From contig CAIMEA010000081.1 of NCBI GenBank assembly GCA_903839845.1, positions 1 to 61,896 of the forward strand: 61,896 nt of DNA. The letters run 5' to 3'. Under the pieces are notes generated by a model. It had not been told where the DNA came from. It searched no databases and saw nothing but the letters and a program-made list of their open reading frames with translations. Made by a program: the position numbers and the translations under genes. Within the stretch, counting starts at the first letter, position 1, and each line of letters begins with the position of its first letter. The stretch comes from an uncultured Hyphomicrobiales bacterium. Its GTDB lineage: Bacteria > Pseudomonadota > Alphaproteobacteria > Rhizobiales > Xanthobacteraceae. Positions 10,303-19,226 of the stretch are shown piece after piece.

Positions 10303-11058
10303 CTATACGCCGAGATAGGCGCCGCCATTGATGTGAATTGTCTGGCCGGTTACGTAGCGCGCCCCGGGACCGCACAGGAAACAGACCATGGCGGCGACGT
10401 CGTCGGGCTTGCCGCGCTCGCCGGTGATGGTGCCGTGGGTGAGATGATGCGCCGGTTTCAGCGACGTTCCGGGCCTGGCGGTATCGATAGCGCCCGGCAC
10501 GACGCAATTGGCGGTGATGTGGTACGGCGCAAGATCATGCGCCAGACCGCGCGTGAAGCCGACCAGGCCGGCCTTGGCGGTCATGACATGGGCGCGGCCG
10601 GCCGAACCGATATGTGCGCTCATGCCGCCGATGTTAAGGATCGTGCCGCCGCCGGCCTTTTTCATTGCCGGAATGCAGGCGGCGACACAATGAAAGGCGG
10701 AATCGAGCGTCGTGCTCATCACTTCGCGCCAGTCGGCGTAAGTCATCTGATCGACCGGCTTTTCGCGGCGCAGTGCGGCATTGTTGACGAGTCTATCGAT
10801 ACGTCCGAACTGCTTCAGCGCTGCGTCCACGATCGCCGCGACGTCGGCCGGGTCGGCGACGTCGCCGAGCGCGGCGATGGCCTTGCCGCCGGCTGCCTCG
10901 ATCGTACGAACGACCTCGTCGGCCTCAGCTTTGTTCGAGCGGGCATTGACCACCACGGAGGCGCCGGCCTGCGCGAGTTGCAAAGCGATGGCGCGGCCGA
11001 TATTGCGGCCGGCGCCGGTGACGATGGCGACTTTTCCGGTGAGACTATTTTCACTCAT
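10303..11058 (-). CDS. SDR-family protein without the catalytic tyrosine
   Basis: Short-chain dehydrogenase/reductase fold, 251 aa. The nucleotide-binding motif TGAGRNIG (residues 14-21) and NNA (92-94) are intact. The active-site Y-x-x-x-K is not: K162 is present, but position 158 is Val (RAHVMTAKAG), and the usual Ser position reads Gly (NIGGMSA). Proteins of this look are often labelled 3-oxoacyl-ACP reductase, but here oxidoreductase chemistry is doubtful. ATG 11058 is chosen because an AGAGG ribosome site lies just upstream; a longer reading frame would extend into a palindromic repeat. It is the last gene of the minus-strand ABC/MmgE cluster and ends 24 bp from the convergent cyclase. 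Confidence 0.8.
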   Translation of the reverse strand: MSENSLTGKVAIVTGAGRNIGRAIALQLAQAGASVVVNARSNKAEADEVVRTIEAAGGKAIAALGDVADPADVAAIVDAALKQFGRIDRLVNNAALRREKPVDQMTYADWREVMSTTLDSAFHCVAACIPAMKKAGGGTILNIGGMSAHIGSAGRAHVMTAKAGLVGFTRGLAHDLAPYHITANCVVPGAIDTARPGTSLKPAHHLTHGTITGERGKPDDVAAMVCFLCGPGARYVTGQTIHINGGAYLGV

Positions 11059-11075
11059 GCTTTGCCTCTTTGCCT

Positions 11076-11164
11076 CGTCATGCCCGGCCTTGTGCCGGGC
11101 ATCCACGTCTTTCTTTATCGCGTCAAGCAAGGCGTGGATGGCCAAGACGAGCCCGGCCATGACG
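11076..11164. repeat. 89-bp nested inverted repeat (dispersed palindromic element)
   Basis: The outer arms are CGTCATGCCCGGC at the left end and GCCCGGCCATGACG at the right end; inner arms GGGCATCCACG and CGTGGATGGC are nested inside. Either strand can be read as a short peptide of the MPGLVPGIH type, which is why open frames run through it. Such elements are dispersed in Bradyrhizobium-like genomes (recalled, not searched). It lies between the MmgE/PrpD and SDR genes, so its RNA hairpin could act as a processing or stability element. No second copy was noticed in the window. Confidence 0.75.
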
Positions 11165-11172
11165 GCATTGGG

Positions 11173-12546
11173 TTATCCGCGTAGCGCCACTAGATCGATC
11201 TTGCTCTGGTACAATGTCGACAGAAGTTTCAACGCGCCGCCGCTGCGCGCAGCATCCCAGCCGCCGTGGCGGGCGTTGAGGGTGAACTTCTCCAAAATAT
11301 CTGCGCGCGTCAGCGGCTCGTCGGCGCCGCCTCGGAAATGCGGCTGCCGGTCTTCGATCACCGTGCCGTCATTGAGGACGCAGCGGATGTGACCGGTAAA
11401 GGCTTTCGGATAAAGATTGTCCGGATCGATGACGTAACGGACCTTGGCGGCAAGCGCCAGCACGTCCGGATCGCGCACCGCCTCGGCCGTAAAATCGCCG
11501 AGGCCGACGCCGCCCTTCACAAAGCCTGTCGCAAGAATGTACGGCGTGGCGAATTTCGCCGCGTAGCCATTCGGCGGGCGTTGCTTGGCGGCGAGCGGCT
11601 CCCACAGCCGGTGCACGGTGCCTTCGGCCACTTCGCAGACAAGCTCCTTGATATCGGCGGTCTTGATGCCGCGCGCCGCCAGCCGTTTGGCGCAGTCGAT
11701 GTAAGGATGCGCCATGGTGCCGCAGGGATAGGGCTTGAAGGCGAGTGTCTTGGTCACCCACTTGGTGCCGAAATCGCCGATGAGCGCATCGTAATCGCCC
11801 TTGGTCGTATGGGCGAAGCCATGGAACAGGCCATGGACGCCTTCAAACACCGTGCGCGGTCCGAAGAACCCGCCGCGCGCCAGCAATGCGGCGCGAATGC
11901 CGGACTGCGCCGCCCAGCCGGGATGCAAACGCTTGGTCCAGGCGCCATCGGTCAGATATTCAATGATGCCGCCGGCAAAGCTGCCGGCAATACCGAGCGC
12001 GTCGACGGTTTGTTTGGCATTGAGCCCAAGCGCGGCGCTGACGCCGGCAGCCGCGCCCATGACGCCGAAGACGGCGGTCGGGTGAAAGCCGGCCTTGTGC
12101 ACCGCTTTCGGCACCACGGTGGAGAGGCGGCACATGGTCTCGGTGCCGATGGCGATGCCGAGCAGGGCGGATTCGCCGTCGCGGCCGTGCCGCTCGCACG
12201 CCGCCAGCACCGCCGGCACGATCACCGCGCCAGCATGGACCGGACCGCCCTCAAACGTATCGTCGAAATCCTCGCCATGCGCGGCCGTACCATTGACGAA
12301 AGCGGCGCTGGCGCTGCTGAAGGTGCGCGCGTGCCCGATCGCGGTGCAGGGTCCTTCGTCGTCGCAACCGACCAGCGCGCTTGCAATGTAGTCTTCGTTG
12401 CGCGCGGTCAGACAGAGGCCGACGACGTCGATCAGCAAATCCTCGCATTTGACGCGGACCGCTGGCGGAAGCGTGTCGGCGCGCAGCGCGACGATGCGCG
12501 CGGCCAATTGCTCGGCGACGGAAGGCGATGCAGGCGTGTCAGGCAT
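11173..12546 (-). CDS. MmgE/PrpD family protein (2-methylcitrate dehydratase-like)
   Basis: 457 aa, matching the all-helical plus lid architecture of the MmgE/PrpD family, which includes 2-methylcitrate dehydratase and cis-aconitate decarboxylase. Family features are visible: NGTAAHGEDFDDTF near residue 83-96, VHAGAVIVPAVLA, GFHPTAVFGVMGAA and KPYPCGTMAHPYID. The substrate cannot be read from the sequence; in this context (downstream of an ABC importer for an anionic or metal-bound solute) a carboxylic acid is plausible. ATG 12546 leaves a 13-bp gap to the upstream permease; a longer frame would overlap the permease. The ribosome site is weak. Confidence 0.85.
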   Translation of the reverse strand: MPDTPASPSVAEQLAARIVALRADTLPPAVRVKCEDLLIDVVGLCLTARNEDYIASALVGCDDEGPCTAIGHARTFSSASAAFVNGTAAHGEDFDDTFEGGPVHAGAVIVPAVLAACERHGRDGESALLGIAIGTETMCRLSTVVPKAVHKAGFHPTAVFGVMGAAAGVSAALGLNAKQTVDALGIAGSFAGGIIEYLTDGAWTKRLHPGWAAQSGIRAALLARGGFFGPRTVFEGVHGLFHGFAHTTKGDYDALIGDFGTKWVTKTLAFKPYPCGTMAHPYIDCAKRLAARGIKTADIKELVCEVAEGTVHRLWEPLAAKQRPPNGYAAKFATPYILATGFVKGGVGLGDFTAEAVRDPDVLALAAKVRYVIDPDNLYPKAFTGHIRCVLNDGTVIEDRQPHFRGGADEPLTRADILEKFTLNARHGGWDAARSGGALKLLSTLYQSKIDLVALRG

Positions 12547-12559
12547 GAATTCTGTTTCT

Positions 12560-14278
12560 TTAAGTGCGGAAACGCACGTTGCCAAAGCCGGGGATGCGGT
12601 TCACCGCGATCACGACGGCAAAGGTGATGATCAGCATGCCGATGCCGATCACCGAAATGGCGCCGAGATCGCCGCTCTCATTCAGATCGTAGATCAGCAC
12701 CGAGATCACTTTGGTCTCGGAAGTGAACAGGATGATCGCCGCCGATAATTCGCGCATGACGCCGACAAAGACGAAGCACCATGTTGCGATGACGCCGGTC
12801 CGCAGCAAAGGCGCGGTGATCTGCCACAGCGAGCGCAGCCGCGTGGCGCCAAGGATACGGCTGGCGTCCTCAAGCTCGGGATGGATAGAGCGGATCGCCG
12901 CGCGCAATTGTTGATAGGCCGATGGCAGCGCGATGGTGACGAAGGCGATCAGCAGAATCCAAAGCGTGCCGTAAAGCACGAAAGGCGGCCGCGTATAACT
13001 GAGGAACAGGCCGACGCCGAGCACGATGCCGGGGATGGCGATCGGCGCGGTGGCGAGGAAACCGAGCAGGCGATGGCCTGGGACCGCCTGGCGCGCGGTG
13101 ACGTAGGCAATCACCAAAGCGATGGCGGTGCCGATGGTGGCGGTCGCGGTGCCGAGGATGACGGTGTTCTTGAGCGCCAAAGACGCCGCCGACAGTTCGA
13201 ACAGCACGAAATAGATGTTGTGCATGGTGGCATTCTTGAAGGTGACGAAGGTCGTCGCCACCGGCGAAAACGTCGCGTTCAAAAGCGCAGCATAGGGCAG
13301 GAACACCGGCAGCATCAGTACCAGCAGGCACAGGATCGACGCCGGCCAGCGCCAGCGATGCAACGGGATCAGACGCGGCGCGCCATATTTGCCGCCGACG
13401 ATCGAATAGCCGCGGCGGCCGAGGATCATGTGTTCGGCGCGCAACAGAAAGACCGTGAGGATCAGCAACGGCAGCGATGCCGCCGCCGCCAGTTCGGGTT
13501 TCGGCGGAAACTGGAACAGGCTCCAGATCTTGGTGGTCATGGTGTGGAAGCCGGCCGGCAGCGCCAGGATCGCCGGCGAACCGAACAAAGTCATCGCTTG
13601 CAGGAACGCGACCAGGGCGCCGGCAAGCAGCGCCGGCAGCACCAGCGGAATGGTGACGCGGCGCGCGGTGTACCAGCGGCCGCCGCCGAGGATAGACGAG
13701 GCGTCTTCCAGTTCGCCGGGCGTGCGGTCGAGCGAGTTGGCGACCAGCACGAAGACGTAAGGAAACGTGTAGCACGAAATAACGAAGATGATGCCTTCAA
13801 GCGAATAGATGTTGAAGATGTGCGAGTCCTGTTCGGCGCCGGTGACGGCTCGATAGATCTTGTTCAACAGGCCGCTGTTCGGCGCAGCCAGCAACTCCCA
13901 GGCGATGGCGCCGAGAAAGGGTGGCGTGACGAAGGAGGCGGTGACCAGCGCGCGGACGAGAGAACTAAATGGCAGATCGGTGCGTGCCACCAGCCAGCCC
14001 ATTGGCGCGGCCACGGCGCAGCAGATGATGGCCGATGAGGTGGCGATGATGAAAGTCGTAATCAGCGGTTCAAGGAAGGTCGACTCGGTGAACAGCCGAT
14101 AGAAATTCGCCAGCGTGATGGCGCCACTTGCGTCCGTAAAGCTGTAGAGGATCAGCCACGACAACGGCAGTACGATGAGGACGCATAATACCGCCGCGAA
14201 GGCATAGAGAACGGGCTTCGAAACATCGACGCCGAATTTGCGCGGCGCCGGTGCGTCCGGAAGGGCGGCTGTCGTCAT
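12560..14278 (-). CDS. ABC transporter permease, fused double domain (ferric/2-AEP type)
   Basis: Integral membrane protein, 572 aa, with two BPD-type permease halves of roughly six helices each, as in FbpB/SfuB/ThiP. Each half ends with an EAA-like loop (EDASSILGGGRWYTARRVTIP and EDASRILGATRLRSLWQITAP) that docks on the ATPase. The start codon overlaps the stop of the binding-protein gene upstream by four bases. Together with the genes at 14275-17526 it forms a complete importer. FbpB-like permeases serve Fe3+, thiamine, phosphonates or other small anions, so the substrate remains open. Confidence 0.9.
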   Translation of the reverse strand: MTTAALPDAPAPRKFGVDVSKPVLYAFAAVLCVLIVLPLSWLILYSFTDASGAITLANFYRLFTESTFLEPLITTFIIATSSAIICCAVAAPMGWLVARTDLPFSSLVRALVTASFVTPPFLGAIAWELLAAPNSGLLNKIYRAVTGAEQDSHIFNIYSLEGIIFVISCYTFPYVFVLVANSLDRTPGELEDASSILGGGRWYTARRVTIPLVLPALLAGALVAFLQAMTLFGSPAILALPAGFHTMTTKIWSLFQFPPKPELAAAASLPLLILTVFLLRAEHMILGRRGYSIVGGKYGAPRLIPLHRWRWPASILCLLVLMLPVFLPYAALLNATFSPVATTFVTFKNATMHNIYFVLFELSAASLALKNTVILGTATATIGTAIALVIAYVTARQAVPGHRLLGFLATAPIAIPGIVLGVGLFLSYTRPPFVLYGTLWILLIAFVTIALPSAYQQLRAAIRSIHPELEDASRILGATRLRSLWQITAPLLRTGVIATWCFVFVGVMRELSAAIILFTSETKVISVLIYDLNESGDLGAISVIGIGMLIITFAVVIAVNRIPGFGNVRFRT

Positions 14279-15333
14279 ACCCTGAATATCTCCGCGTAGC
14301 GCTGCTTGACGGCGTCGCCCTGCGTCAGGATTCCCTCCGGCTCCTCCACCATCAGCTTGATGTCGGAGAGCTTGCGCACGCCCGGCTTTTCGACCGCCTG
14401 AGAGTGCGGCGAATACTGACGGGCGAAATCGATCAATATCTGCTGGCCTTCGCGCGAATGCATCCAGTTGTGGAACAGCTTGCCGGCGTTCGGATTCGGC
14501 GCCGCTTTCATCAATACGCTGGGGCTGGTTGCGAGCGGCGTGCCCTCGGCCGGATAGATGACGTCAACCGGCTTGCCCGCTTCCTTGTCGCGGATGACGA
14601 GATAGCCGGCGCCATCGATCATAATGGCCCGTTCGCCGAGCGCGATTCTCTTTGGTGTGTCCGTTGCGGATTGCACCTGCATGACGTTCTGCTTGGCGAG
14701 CTTTTCGAAATAGTCCCAGCCCATCACCTGCGCGGTTTGATAGGTCGAGTTCATGATGGTGCCGCTGTAGGCCGGGTGCGCCTTCACCATCTTGCCGTTC
14801 CATTTCGGATCGAGCAGATCGGCAAAGCTCTTGGGCGCGTCTTCCATCTTCACCAGATCGGTGTTGATGCCGAAGGGCGAGACCAGCACGCGCGTGACCA
14901 GTTCGAAGCCTTCGGCGTCGTAGAATTTCTTGTCGTAGAATTTGACGACTTCCTCGGGCAGGTATTGCGCGAGCCAGCCGTTGCGCTTCCACAAGATGAC
15001 GTGAGCCTGATCGGAGGTGTTGACGACATCGACGGAGTGGATGTTGCTGGCATATTCCTGGCCGATGCGTTGAAATACGCGCTCGGCGCCGGAACGCTCG
15101 ACGCGCGCCGAAATGCCCGGATATTTCGCCTCGAACGATCGGCCGAGACGCTCGGCGAATTGCAGGTCCATCGCGGTATAGAAGACGACCTTGCCTTCCT
15201 TCTTGGCCGCCTCGATCAGCGCCGGAGTGATCGCCTCCGCCGCGGGTGCGGCGGAGACGCGCACAGCGAAGGCGCCGAAGCTCAGCGCCGCAGCGCCTTT
15301 CAATACGTTGCGTCTCGACGGCTTCTTTGTCAT
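14275..15333 (-). CDS. ABC substrate-binding protein, Tat-exported, copy 2
   Basis: Periplasmic binding protein of the ferric/spermidine cluster, 352 aa. The N terminus has a twin-arginine signal (SRRNVLKG, residues 6-13) and an Ala-rich hydrophobic stretch ending near residue 33. The mature part starts AITPALIEAAKKEGKVVFYT and has the family pattern RVERSGAERVFQRIGQEY. It is clearly paralogous to the next gene upstream, sharing the same blocks in the same order (LDPKWNGKMVKAHPAYSGTIM, LGERAIM, KAAPNPNAGKLF). It lies 4 bp downstream of that gene and overlaps the permease gene, so it is in the operon. Confidence 0.9.
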   Translation of the reverse strand: MTKKPSRRNVLKGAAALSFGAFAVRVSAAPAAEAITPALIEAAKKEGKVVFYTAMDLQFAERLGRSFEAKYPGISARVERSGAERVFQRIGQEYASNIHSVDVVNTSDQAHVILWKRNGWLAQYLPEEVVKFYDKKFYDAEGFELVTRVLVSPFGINTDLVKMEDAPKSFADLLDPKWNGKMVKAHPAYSGTIMNSTYQTAQVMGWDYFEKLAKQNVMQVQSATDTPKRIALGERAIMIDGAGYLVIRDKEAGKPVDVIYPAEGTPLATSPSVLMKAAPNPNAGKLFHNWMHSREGQQILIDFARQYSPHSQAVEKPGVRKLSDIKLMVEEPEGILTQGDAVKQRYAEIFRV

Positions 15334-15337
15334 GACG

Positions 15338-16405
15338 TCAGACCTTGAAGATCTTGCTGTACTTCTGCTTGATCTCGTCGCTCATCGCTTCGACGCCGGC
15401 CGGGTCGTCCTTCATCACCTTGATGTCCTTGAACGGAATGCGGCCGGGCTTGTCCTTGGTCTGCGGGTGAACGGAGCGCAGGCCGCCGACATCGATGATC
15501 AGCTGCTGGCATTCTTGCGAGAAGCTGTAGGCGGTAAACAGCCGCGCCGCGTTCGGATTGGGCGCTGCCTTGAACACCGCCGTCGGCCCGACGATCAGCG
15601 GCGAGCCTTCGGTGGCATAGACCGGCGCGACCGGTCCGCCTTTTTCGCCGATTTCAAAGATGTTGTACTCGTTGCCGTCGGCCATCACCGCGCGTTCGCC
15701 GAGCGCCAGACGCTTCGGCGGATCGGCGGAGGACTGCACCTGCATGATGTTCTGCGCCGCCAGCTTCTCGAAATAACCCCAGCCGAGATCGCGCTGCATC
15801 TGGAACGTCGCGGTCATGATGGTGCCGCTATAGCCCGGATGCGCCTTGACGATCTTGCCCTTCCATTTCGGATCGAGCAGGTCGGCGAAGCTTTTCGGCG
15901 CATCTTCCTTTTTCACAAGATCGGTGTTGTAGGCGATGATCGATACCCAGACGCGGAAGCTGGCGAATTGCCCATCGACGTCCTTGTGCTCGGCCGGATA
16001 GAACCTGGCGACATCTTCGGGGACGAAGGCCTCGAGCATGTTCTGCTTCTTCCAGACGATCGAATGCGCCGCGTCGGAGGAATTGACCACGTCGCAAGCA
16101 TAGATTTTGCTGCCGTATTCCTGTCCGATGCGCTGGAACACGCGCTCGGCGCCGGAACGCTCGACGCGTACCGCGACGCCGGGGTACTTGGCTTCAAAGG
16201 CCTTGGCGACTTTTTCCGCCAGCGGCAGATCGACCGAGGTGTACCAGACGACCTTGCCTTCCTTCTTGGCTGCCGCGATCAGTTCCGGCGTGATGGCGGT
16301 CGCCGGCGGCGCGGCCGACATGACCTTGGTCGAAAACGCGGCGCCCATGGCGAGGGCGCTTGAGCCAATCAGAACGTCGCGGCGTGTCAGATTCGAGAAT
16401 CTCAT
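15338..16405 (-). CDS. ABC substrate-binding protein, Tat-exported, copy 1
   Basis: Periplasmic binding protein, 355 aa, with a twin-arginine signal (TRRDVLIG near residue 7). It is a tandem paralogue of the following gene: AITPELIAAAKKEGKVVWYTSVD, RVERSGAERVFQRIGQEYGS and LDPKWKGKIVKAHPGYSGTIM match block by block. ATG 16405 is chosen because GGAGGAGA lies eight bases upstream; a longer frame would carry a non-signal-like N terminus before the Tat motif. Two binding proteins served by one permease suggest two related ligands or redundancy. The ligand is unknown. Confidence 0.9.
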   Translation of the reverse strand: MRFSNLTRRDVLIGSSALAMGAAFSTKVMSAAPPATAITPELIAAAKKEGKVVWYTSVDLPLAEKVAKAFEAKYPGVAVRVERSGAERVFQRIGQEYGSKIYACDVVNSSDAAHSIVWKKQNMLEAFVPEDVARFYPAEHKDVDGQFASFRVWVSIIAYNTDLVKKEDAPKSFADLLDPKWKGKIVKAHPGYSGTIMTATFQMQRDLGWGYFEKLAAQNIMQVQSSADPPKRLALGERAVMADGNEYNIFEIGEKGGPVAPVYATEGSPLIVGPTAVFKAAPNPNAARLFTAYSFSQECQQLIIDVGGLRSVHPQTKDKPGRIPFKDIKVMKDDPAGVEAMSDEIKQKYSKIFKV

Positions 16406-16464
16406 CGAGGTCTCCTCCACTCGCTGCCCATTATGGGCCTTGTTGTTCGCCCCCGCGAAATCGT

Positions 16465-17526
16465 TCAGCCCGCCAGCGCGCGGCACCGTTCGGCCGGCAG
16501 ATGCAGCCACACGGCGCTGCCGTGCGGGATATTATCGGCCGGAGCGGTGACGGTGCGCAATTGGGTGCCGTCCTTGAGTTCAACCATATAATCCCGACTG
16601 TCGCCGAGAAAGACCTGGCGCACCACGGTGGCGGGCAGGACATTGTCGGCATTCTGTGGCGGCGCGGCGGTCAGCGTAATGCCATGCGGGCGGATCGACA
16701 CCGCGGTCGGCGCGCCGGGCACGACGGGTTCGCCGCTGCATTGCAGGGCGATGCCGGCGAGTTCGATGCGGCCGCCGTCCAGACCTTTGCCCTTGACGAC
16801 ATTGCTGGAGCCGATGAAGCGCGCGACAAATTCGGAACGCGGCCGGTCGTAGATTTCCTCAGGCGATCCGGCCTGTTCGATCTTGCCGCCGTTCATGACA
16901 CAGATGACATCGGCCGTCGTCATTGCTTCCGACTGGTCGTGCGTGACGTAGACGGTGGTGTAGCGATAGGTGTCGTGCAGGCGGCGCACCTCGAAGCGCA
17001 TCTCCTCCCGCAGATTGGCGTCGAGGTTGGACAAAGGCTCATCGAGCAGCAAGGTTTCTGGCTCGACGATCAGTGCGCGCGCCAGCGCCACGCGTTGCTG
17101 CTGGCCGCCGGACAATTCGCCGGGGTAGCGCTCGGCCAGAGCGGCGAGCTTGGTGGTGGCGAGGATGGCGTCGAGCTTTGCACCTATGACGTCGCGCGGC
17201 AATTTGCGGAGCTTGAGGCCGTAAATGATATTCTCGGCCACGGTCATATGCGGCCAGAGCGCATAGCTCTGGAAGATCATCGACATGTTGCGCCGCTCGG
17301 GCGGCACGGTGTTGGCCGGCGAGGAAATCAGCCGGTCGCCAACGCGGATTTCGCCGGCACTTGGGTCGACGAAACCGGCCAGAAGCCGCAGCGTCGTGGT
17401 CTTGCCGCAGCCGGATGGCCCGAGCAGGCAGACGAGCTTGCCGTGCTCGATGGTGAGCGAGATATCGTCGACCACGGCGAGCGAACCGTATCGCTTTGTC
17501 AGATTGCGTAACTCGACCGAAGCCAC
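16465..17526 (-). CDS. ABC importer ATPase (PotA/FbpC type)
   Basis: Cytoplasmic ATPase, 353 aa. Walker A GPSGCGKTT at about residue 36-44, Q-loop MIFQSYALWPHMTV, signature LSGGQQQRVALARAL, Walker B LLLDEPLSNLD and H-loop VTHDQSEA are all intact. A C-terminal TOBE-like domain follows from about residue 245 (SIRPHGITL). It is the first gene of the minus-strand importer operon (ATPase, two binding proteins, permease, MmgE/PrpD, SDR). Its promoter must lie in 17527-17799. Confidence 0.92.
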   Translation of the reverse strand: MASVELRNLTKRYGSLAVVDDISLTIEHGKLVCLLGPSGCGKTTTLRLLAGFVDPSAGEIRVGDRLISSPANTVPPERRNMSMIFQSYALWPHMTVAENIIYGLKLRKLPRDVIGAKLDAILATTKLAALAERYPGELSGGQQQRVALARALIVEPETLLLDEPLSNLDANLREEMRFEVRRLHDTYRYTTVYVTHDQSEAMTTADVICVMNGGKIEQAGSPEEIYDRPRSEFVARFIGSSNVVKGKGLDGGRIELAGIALQCSGEPVVPGAPTAVSIRPHGITLTAAPPQNADNVLPATVVRQVFLGDSRDYMVELKDGTQLRTVTAPADNIPHGSAVWLHLPAERCRALAG

Positions 17527-17799
17527 ACTTCCCCCCTGCGCGCAGCCGCTTTTTGCGACTATTATGATCTGGCGCCCGAACGAAGCCGGTCTGTCGGCGC
17601 ATCATCACAATTCCCGAACTGGTCCGGCTTGTCCATGGGCGGCAGAGCCGGGCGACGCCACGCGTTCGTGTTCTCCGCGTTCCTGCTCGAACCGGTCGAC
17701 CTTCATTTGACGATGTGAAAACAAGAGCTTAGCCCTGCTTGCCAGCAAGGCACTTTGCCAAAACGAGCAGCCGAGGTTCCCGGCGAGGCTTTCTACCAA
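17527..17799. other. Intergenic region carrying the importer-operon promoter, no gene seen
   Basis: 273 bp between two minus-strand genes. It should contain the promoter of the importer operon and any 3' end of the hydrolase gene's transcript. No convincing promoter hexamers, palindrome or small coding sequence with a ribosome site was recognised. Confidence 0.4.
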
Positions 17800-18561
17800 T
17801 CAACCGGCATGTTGATCGATGAACGCTTCCATTCGCGTGGCAAATGCGATGGGCACTTCCTGCATCGGATAGTGCCCGGACCGGTCGATCTTTTCGATCC
17901 CGGCGTGTGGAAACAGGCCGGGAAACACGGCTTTCACCATGGCCTCGCTGACGCCATTGTCGAATTCGCCGTACAGCACCAGCATCGGCGCCTTGACCTT
18001 CGCGGCATCGGCCGACAGGTCGTCCTTGATGAATGAGCGCATATAGTTTTTGAAAGCTTCGGCGCGGGCGGTTTCGCGGGCGCGGCGCAGCATCAAATTC
18101 AGCCAGACTTTAGAAAGCCGATTGCCGACCGAGTCGCCCATGATCGCCAGCGCGGCGTCGTCGCTGGCGCAGGCAGACGAGAAAAAGCCGAATGTCGCGT
18201 CGTCGAAGGGCAGGGCGATGGCCGGGACCGGCGTCACCGCGACAACGGATTTGACCCGGCCGGCGGCATCCATCGCCACTTTCTGCGCGGCCTTGCCGCC
18301 CATCGAGTGGCCGACGACATGGAAATCACGCCAGCCAAGCCGGTCGGCCAAGGCGATCACATCCGCCGCGACTTCGCCGATGGAGTAGGACCCGGCGGCG
18401 TCGCGCGAATTGCCGTAGCCGCGGATGTCGACAAAGGCATAAGTGTGCTTGTCGGTATCGAGCGCATCGAAGATCGGCGTGAATACCCTGTGGTCCCAGA
18501 TCCAACCGTGAACGACAACGACCTTGACCGGGCCATTGCCGACTGCCGTGTGCCAAATCAT
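17800..18561 (-). CDS. Alpha/beta-fold hydrolase
   Basis: 253 aa, a compact alpha/beta hydrolase. The oxyanion HG motif is in VVVHGWIWD (residues 14-23), the nucleophile elbow GHSMGG has Ser86, the acid is the Asp of LVLYGEFD and the base is His of RSGHYPMQE, so the triad is complete. Size and order resemble 3-oxoadipate enol-lactonase (PcaD) and related esterases. A carboxymuconolactone-decarboxylase-like gene lies 106 bp upstream on the same strand, as in PcaD/PcaC pairs. Whether it is a true enol-lactonase cannot be told from sequence alone. Confidence 0.85.
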   Translation of the reverse strand: MIWHTAVGNGPVKVVVVHGWIWDHRVFTPIFDALDTDKHTYAFVDIRGYGNSRDAAGSYSIGEVAADVIALADRLGWRDFHVVGHSMGGKAAQKVAMDAAGRVKSVVAVTPVPAIALPFDDATFGFFSSACASDDAALAIMGDSVGNRLSKVWLNLMLRRARETARAEAFKNYMRSFIKDDLSADAAKVKAPMLVLYGEFDNGVSEAMVKAVFPGLFPHAGIEKIDRSGHYPMQEVPIAFATRMEAFIDQHAG

Positions 18562-18667
18562 GCTCGCCCCCTAATCCCCGTCTCGACAACCAAATGCTAG
18601 CCGAGCGATTGTTCGGGCGCCATATCCTGTGCCGTAAAGGCGACGAAAGAAACCGCTGTTGCGCCGC

Positions 18668-19054
18668 CTATTTTTTGTCTTCGGCGGCAAAGACCTCGCG
18701 GCAGGCGGCGACGCCGTTGATCGCCGCGGCGACGCCGACATAGGGGACGAGCTGCATCATGATTTCGACCAGCTCTTCTCTCTTGACGCCGCAGCGCAGT
18801 GCGCCGCCAATATGCGTTCGCAATTGCGGCGCGGCGGTACCGAGCGTCGCCAATGCCGCGACGGTGACGATCTGCCGCGTGCGCGAATCGAGCACGGGGC
18901 TTTGATAGATTTCGCCATAGATCGTGTCGAGGACATAGGCCGCCAATCGCGGTGCAATATCTCCCAATGAGCGCTCGACTTGTTCCGGCGCCTGGCCCAG
19001 GATTTCACCAAGTTTTTGCGCGCCTCGCGCGCGGCGCTCGGGATCGGAATGCAT
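18668..19054 (-). CDS. Carboxymuconolactone decarboxylase family protein
   Basis: 128 aa, all-helical CMD/AhpD-like fold, the size of a single-domain PcaC. Visible family blocks are RTRQIVTVAALATLG and QLRTHIGGALRCGVKREELVEIMMQLVPYVG. The Cys of GALRCG is present, but not the CxxC pair of AhpD peroxidases, so a decarboxylase or general CMD role is more likely. ATG 19054 has an AAGGAAA ribosome site just upstream; longer frames run into the intergenic region. It is divergent from the Bug binding protein and upstream of the alpha/beta hydrolase. Confidence 0.85.
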   Translation of the reverse strand: MHSDPERRARGAQKLGEILGQAPEQVERSLGDIAPRLAAYVLDTIYGEIYQSPVLDSRTRQIVTVAALATLGTAAPQLRTHIGGALRCGVKREELVEIMMQLVPYVGVAAAINGVAACREVFAAEDKK

Positions 19055-19138
19055 GCTGGTTTCCTTTCGTCGTCGGCTGCGATAAGAATTGGACGGCACA
19101 AAAGCGATCAAGCTGTAGGGCCGGGGTCGGCAAGCGTC

Positions 19139-19182
19139 AACAAAGCGACAAAGCCTCAACAAAGAGAATTGCGTTAACAAAG
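19139..19182. promoter_or_regulatory. Triplicated AACAAAG direct repeat between divergent genes
   Basis: AACAAAG occurs at 19139-19145, 19158-19164 and 19176-19182 (spacing 19 and 18 bp), with a related GACAAAG at 19147-19153. The array sits in the short divergent space between the CMD gene and the Bug gene. The spacing near two helical turns suggests an operator, but no cognate regulator is adjacent. Confidence 0.35.
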
Positions 19183-19226
19183 CGATATGCGGAAAAACCG
19201 CAACGCGGATCAGCCGGGGGGGGACG

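Noticed and set aside
10303-11160. Longer start (11160) for the SDR
   Set aside because: The extra residues are a translation of the palindromic repeat; ATG 11058 has a ribosome site.
11266-12627. 453-aa open frame on the plus strand opposite MmgE/PrpD
   Set aside because: Antisense shadow; no ribosome site or motif.
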